Below, piece by piece: positions 58,887-64,000 of a DNA stretch of 64,000 nucleotides (position 1 is the stretch's first letter; the number at the start of each line of letters is the position of its first letter). The notes under the pieces are model-generated. The model saw only the letters and a program-made list of their open reading frames with translations, searched no databases and was not told where the DNA came from. The stretch lies in contig JAUCBJ010002084.1 in the NCBI GenBank assembly GCA_032718475.1, forward strand, positions 1 through 64,000, written 5' to 3'. This DNA is from Nemertoderma westbladi (lineage: Eukaryota; Xenacoelomorpha; Nemertodermatida; Nemertodermatidae). Position numbers and translations under genes: made by a program.

Positions 58887-61800
58887 ACTCAAACAGTTCC
58901 TGTGTAACTCAAACATTTCCTTTCCACAAACAATAACTCAAACAGTTCCTTTCCACAAACAGTAACTCAAACAGTTCCTGTCCACAAACAGTAGTAACTC
59001 AAACAGTTCCTTTCCACAAACAGTAACTCAACCTTTCCACAAACAGTAACTCAAACAGTTCCTGTCCACAAACAGTAACTCAAACAGTTCCTTTCCACAA
59101 ACAATAACTCAAACAGTTCCTTTCCACAAACAGTAACTCAAACAGTTCCTGTCCACAAACAGTAACTCAAACAGTTCCTTTCCACAAACAGTAACTCAAA
59201 CAGTTCCTTTCCACTAACAGTAACTCAAACAGTTCCTTTCCACAAACAGTAACTCAAACATTTCCTTTCCACAAACAGTAACTCAACCTTTCCACAAACA
59301 GTAACTCAAACAGTTCCTGTCCACAAACAGTAACTCAAACAGTTCCTTTCCACAAACAATAACTCAAACAGTTCCTTTCCACAAACAGTAACTCAAACAG
59401 TTCCTGTCCACAAACAGTAACTCAAACAGTTCCTTTCCACAAACAGTAACTCAAACAGTTCCTTTCCACAAACAGTAACTCAAACAGTTCCTTTCCACAA
59501 ACAGTAACTCAAACAGTTCCTTTCCACAAACAGTAACTCAAACAGTTCCTTTCCACTAACAGTAACTCAAACAGTTCCTTTCCACAAACAGTAACTCAAA
59601 CATTTCCTTTCCACAAACAGTAACTCAAACAGTTCCTTTCCACAAACAGTAACTCAAACAGTTCCTTTCCACAAACAGTAACTCAAACAGTTCCTTTCCA
59701 CAAACAATAACTCAAACAGTTCCTTTCCACAAACAGTAACTCAAACAGTTCCTGTCCACAAACAGTAACTCAAACAGTTCCTTTCCACAAACAGTAACTC
59801 AAACAGTTCCTTTCCACTAACAGTAACTCAAACAGTTCCTTTCCACAAACAGTAACTCAAACATTTCCTTTCCACAAACAGTAACTCAACCTTTCCACAA
59901 ACAGTAACTCAAACAGTTCCTGTCCACAAACAGTAACTCAAACAGTTCCTTTCCACAAACAATAACTCAAACAGTTCCTTTCCACAAACAGTAACTCAAA
60001 CAGTTCCTGTCCACAAACAGTAACTCAAACAGTTCCTTTCCACAAACAGTAACTCAAACAGTTCCTTTCCACTAACAGTAACTCAAACAGTTCCTTTCCA
60101 CAAACAGTAACTCAAACAGTTCCTGTCCACAAACAGTAACTCAAACAGTTCCTTTCCACAAACAGTAACTCAAACAGTTCCTTTCCACAAACAGTAACTC
60201 AAACAGTTCCTGTCCACAAACAGTAACTCAAACAGTTCCTGTCCACAAACAGTAACTCAAACAGTTCCTTTCCACAAACAGTAACTCAAACAGTTCCTTT
60301 CCACAAACAGTAACTCAAACAGTTCCTTTCCACAAACAGTAACTCAAACAGTTCCTTTCCACAAACAGTAACTCAAACAGTTCCTTTCCACAAACAGTAA
60401 CTCAAACAGTTCCTTTCCACAACAGTAACTCAAACAGTTCCTTTCCACTAACAGTAACTCAAACAGTTCCTTTCCACAAACAGTAACTCAAACAGTTCCT
60501 TTCCACAAACAGTAACTCAAACAGTTCCTTTCCACAAACAGTAACTCAAACATTTCCTTTCCACTAACAGTAACTCAAACAGTTCCTTTCCACAAACAGT
60601 AACTCAAACAGTTCCTTTCCACAAACAGTAACTCAAACAGTTCCTTTCCACAAACAGTAACTCAAACAGTTCCTTTCCACAAACAGTAACTCAAACAGTT
60701 CCTTTCCACTAACAGTAACTCAAACAGTTCCTTTCCACAAACAGTAACTCAAACATTTCCTTTCCACAAACAGTAACTCAAACAGTTCCTTTCCACAAAC
60801 AGTAACTCAAACAGTTCCTTTCCACAAACAGTAACTCAAACAGTTCCTTTCCACAAACAGTAACTCAAACAGTTCCTTTCCACAAACAGTAACTCAAACA
60901 GTTCCTTTCCACAAACAGTAACTCAAACAGTTCCTTTCCACAAACAGTAACTCAAACAGTTCCTTTCCACAAACAGTAACTCAAACAGTTCCTTTCCACA
61001 ACAGTAACTCAAACAGTTCCTTTCCACTAACAGTAACTCAAACAGTTCCTTTCCACAAACAGTAACTCAAACAGTTCCTTTCCACAAACAGTAACTCAAA
61101 CAGTTCCTTTCCACAAACAGTAACTCAAACAGTTCCTTTCCACAAACAGTAACTCAAACAGTTCCTTTCCACTAACAGTAACTCAAACAGTTCCTTTCCA
61201 CAAACAGTAACTCAAACAGTTCCTTTCCACAAACAGTAACTCAAACAGTTCCTTTCCACAAACAGTAACTCAAACATTTCCTTTCCACAAACAGTAACTC
61301 AAACAGTTCCTTTCCACTAACAGTAACTCAAACAGTTCCTTTCCACTAACAGTAACTCAAACAGTTCCTTTCCACAAACAGTAACTCAAACAGTTCCTTT
61401 CCACTAACAGTAACTCAAACAGTTCCTTTCCACAAACAGTAATTCAAACAGTTCCTTTCCACTAACAGTAACTCAAACAGTTCCTTTCCACTAACAGTAA
61501 CTCAAACAGTTCCTTTCCACAAACAGTAACTCAAACATTTCCTTTCCACAAACAGTAACTCAAACAGTTCCTTTCCACAAACAGTAACTCAAACATTTCC
61601 TTTCCACAAACAGTAACTCAAACAGTTCCTTTCCACAAACAGTAACTCAAACAGTTCCTTTCCACAAACAATAACTCAAACAGTTCCTTTCCACAAACAG
61701 TAACTCAAACAGTTCCTTTCCACAACAGTAACTCAAACAGTTCCTTTCCACTAACAGTAACTCAAACAGTTCCTTTCCACTAACAGTAACTCAAACAGTT

Positions 61801-64000
61801 CCTTTCCACAAACAGTAACTCAAACATTTCCTTTCCACAAACAGTAACTCAAACAGTTCCTTTCCACAAACAGTAACTTAAACAGTTCCTTTCCACTAAC
61901 AGTAACTCAAACATTTCCTTTCCACAAACAGTAACTCAAACAGTTCCTGTCCACAAACAGTAGTAACTCAAACAGTTCCTTTCCACAAACAGTAACTCAA
62001 CCTTTCCACAAACAGTAACTCAAACAGTTCCTGTCCACAAACAGTAACTGAAACAGTTCCTTTCCACAAACAGTAACTCAAACAGTTCCTTTCCACAAAC
62101 AGTAACTCAACCTTTCCACAAACAGTAACTCAAACAGTTCCTGTCCACAAACAGTAACTCAAACAGTTCCTTTCCACTAACAGTAACTCAAGCATTTCCT
62201 TTCCACAAACAGTAACTCAAACAGTTCCTGTCCACAAACAGTAGTAACTCTAACAGTTCCTTTCCACAAACAGTAACTCAACCTTTCCACAAACAGTAAC
62301 TCAAACAGTTCCTTTCCACAAACAGTAACTCAAACAGTTCCTTTCCACAAACAGTAACTCAAACAGTTCCTTTCCACAACAGTAACTCAAACAGTTCCTT
62401 TCCACTAACAGTAACTCAAACAGTTCCTTTCCACAAACAGTAACTCAAACAGTTCCTTTCCACAAACAGTAACTCAAACAGTTCCTTTCCACAAACAGTA
62501 ACTCAAACATTTCCTTTCCACTAACAGTAACTCAAACAGTTCCTTTCCACAAACAGTAACTCAAACAGTTCCTTTCCACAAACAGTAACTCAAACAGTTC
62601 CTTTCCACAAACAGTAACTCAAACAGTTCCTTTCCACAAACAGTAACTCAAACAGTTCCTTTCCACTAACAGTAACTCAAACAGTTCCTTTCCACAAACA
62701 GTAACTCAAACATTTCCTTTCCACAAACAGTAACTCAAACAGTTCCTTTCCACAAACAGTAACTCAAACAGTTCCTTTCCACAAACAGTAACTCAAACAG
62801 TTCCTTTCCACAAACAGTAACTCAAACAGTTCCTTTCCACAAACAGTAACTAAAACAGTTCCTTTCCACAAACAGTAACTCAAACAGTTCCTTTCCACAA
62901 CAGTAACTCAAACAGTTCCTTTCCACTAACAGTAACTCAAACAGTTCCTTTCCACAAACAGTAACTCAAACAGTTCCTTTCCACAAACAGTAACTCAAAC
63001 AGTTCCTTTCCACAAACAGTAACTCAAACAGTTCCTTTCCACAAACAGTAACTCAAACAGTTCCTTTCCACTAACAGTAACTCAAACAGTTCCTTTCCAC
63101 AAACAGTAACTCAAACAGTTCCTTTCCACTAACAGTAACTCAACCTTTCCACAAACAGTAACTCAAACAGTTCCTTTCCACAAACAGTAACTCAAACAGT
63201 TCCTTTCCACAAACAGTAACTCAAACAGTTCCTTTCCACAAACAGTAACTCAAACAGTTCCTTTCCACAAACAGTAACTCAAACAGTTCCTTTCCACTAA
63301 CAGTAACTCAAACAGTTCCTTTCCACAAACAGTAACTCAAACAGTTCCTTTCCACAAACAGTAACTCAAACAGTTCCTTTCCACAAACAGTAACTCAAAC
63401 ATTTCCTTTCCACTAACAGTAACTCAAACAGTTCCTTTCCACAAACAGTAACTCAAACAGTTCCTTTCCACAAACAGTAACTCAAACAGTTCCTTTCCAC
63501 AAACAGTAACTCAAACATTTCCTTTCCACAAACAGTAACTCAAACAGTTCCTTTCCACAAACAGTAACTCAAACAGTTCCTGTCCACAAACAGTAACTCA
63601 AACATTTCCTTTCCACAAACAGTAACTCAAACAGTTCCTTTCCACAAACAGTAACTCAAACAGTTCCTTTCCACAACAGTAACTCAAACAGTTCCTTTCC
63701 ACTAACAGTAACTCAAACAGTTCCTTTCCACAAACAGTAACTCAAACAGTTCCTTTCCACAAACAGTAACTCAAACAGTTCCTTTCCACAAACAGTAACT
63801 CAAACAGTTCCTTTCCACAAACAGTAACTCAAACAGTTCCTTTCCACTAACAGTAACTCAAACAGTTCCTTTCCACAAACAGTAACTCAAACAGTTCCTT
63901 TCCACTAACAGTAACTCAACCTTTCCACAAACAGTAACTCAAACAGTTCCTTTCCACAAACAGTAACTCAAACAGTTCCTTTCCACAAACAGTAACTCAA
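58885..64000. repeat. 29-bp minisatellite, >5.1 kb, runs off the window
   Basis: About 176 units of the form TAACTCAAACAG + TTCCTTTCCACAAACAG (29 bp). Variants include TTCCTGTCC, CACTAACAG, CATTTCC and short units lacking AAACAGTTC. Blocks of variants recur, indicating higher-order duplications. Each unit has a pyrimidine tract ending in CAG, like a weak 3' splice site. It lies in the presumed intron 7 of UNK. Confidence 0.95.

Noticed and set aside
58885-64000. CRISPR-like 29-bp repeats
   Set aside because: There are no spacers between the 29-bp units; it is a plain minisatellite.

Overview
The window is from an invertebrate animal genome. It contains multi-exon genes with GT-AG introns, a conserved metazoan RNA-binding protein gene (unkempt, UNK), a BEL/Pao LTR retrotransposon, an APE-type LINE and very large tandem-repeat arrays. 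There is no bacterial signal. I cannot name the species; AT-rich introns, repeat load and a conserved but divergent UNK fit a non-vertebrate metazoan.

Layout. (1) 1-10388: 3' portion of a BEL/Pao LTR retrotransposon (5' LTR lies left of the window). It has an intact gag-pol frame, an array of 18 palindromic ~32-bp units, and an unusual second 843-codon ORF that combines a DEDD 3'-5' exonuclease-like region with three CCHC zinc knuckles. A perfect hairpin and a polypurine tract lead into a 3' LTR. (2) ~10389-13583: a decayed LINE (partial endonuclease, reverse transcriptase, one frameshift, pentanucleotide tail), probably the BEL insertion target. (3) 13951-14580, minus strand: a small cysteine-rich cell-surface protein gene. 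(4) 14817-39692: about 24.9 kb of a 59-bp satellite with several layers of higher-order duplication. (5) 39693-44824: mostly non-coding sequence with a tRNA-like Pol III box pair, a heat-shock-element/TATA promoter-like block, a fold-back repeat, G-runs and a cluster of ACCGGT palindromes. (6) 44825-end: the UNK gene, plus strand. Six exons with matching phases give 343 codons that contain all six CCCH zinc fingers. A probable seventh exon follows a 7.5-kb intron, and the gene runs off the right edge.

The most interesting theme is the UNK introns. The intron before exon 3 is built from about a dozen copies of that exon's own 3' splice junction. The intron after exon 3 starts with four tandem copies of the 5' splice site at 39-bp (in-frame) spacing. 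The end of exon 7, including its donor, is repeated in 39-bp units that then pass into a >5-kb 29-bp minisatellite. The intron between exons 6 and 7 is almost entirely a 36-bp minisatellite with a 2262-bp higher-order duplication. Minisatellites seem to arise at, and copy, exon-intron boundaries in this gene. The second notable item is the exonuclease-like/zinc-knuckle ORF in the BEL element. Long open frames inside the 36-bp, 59-bp and pyrimidine repeats are artefacts of repeat structure and are not annotated as genes.
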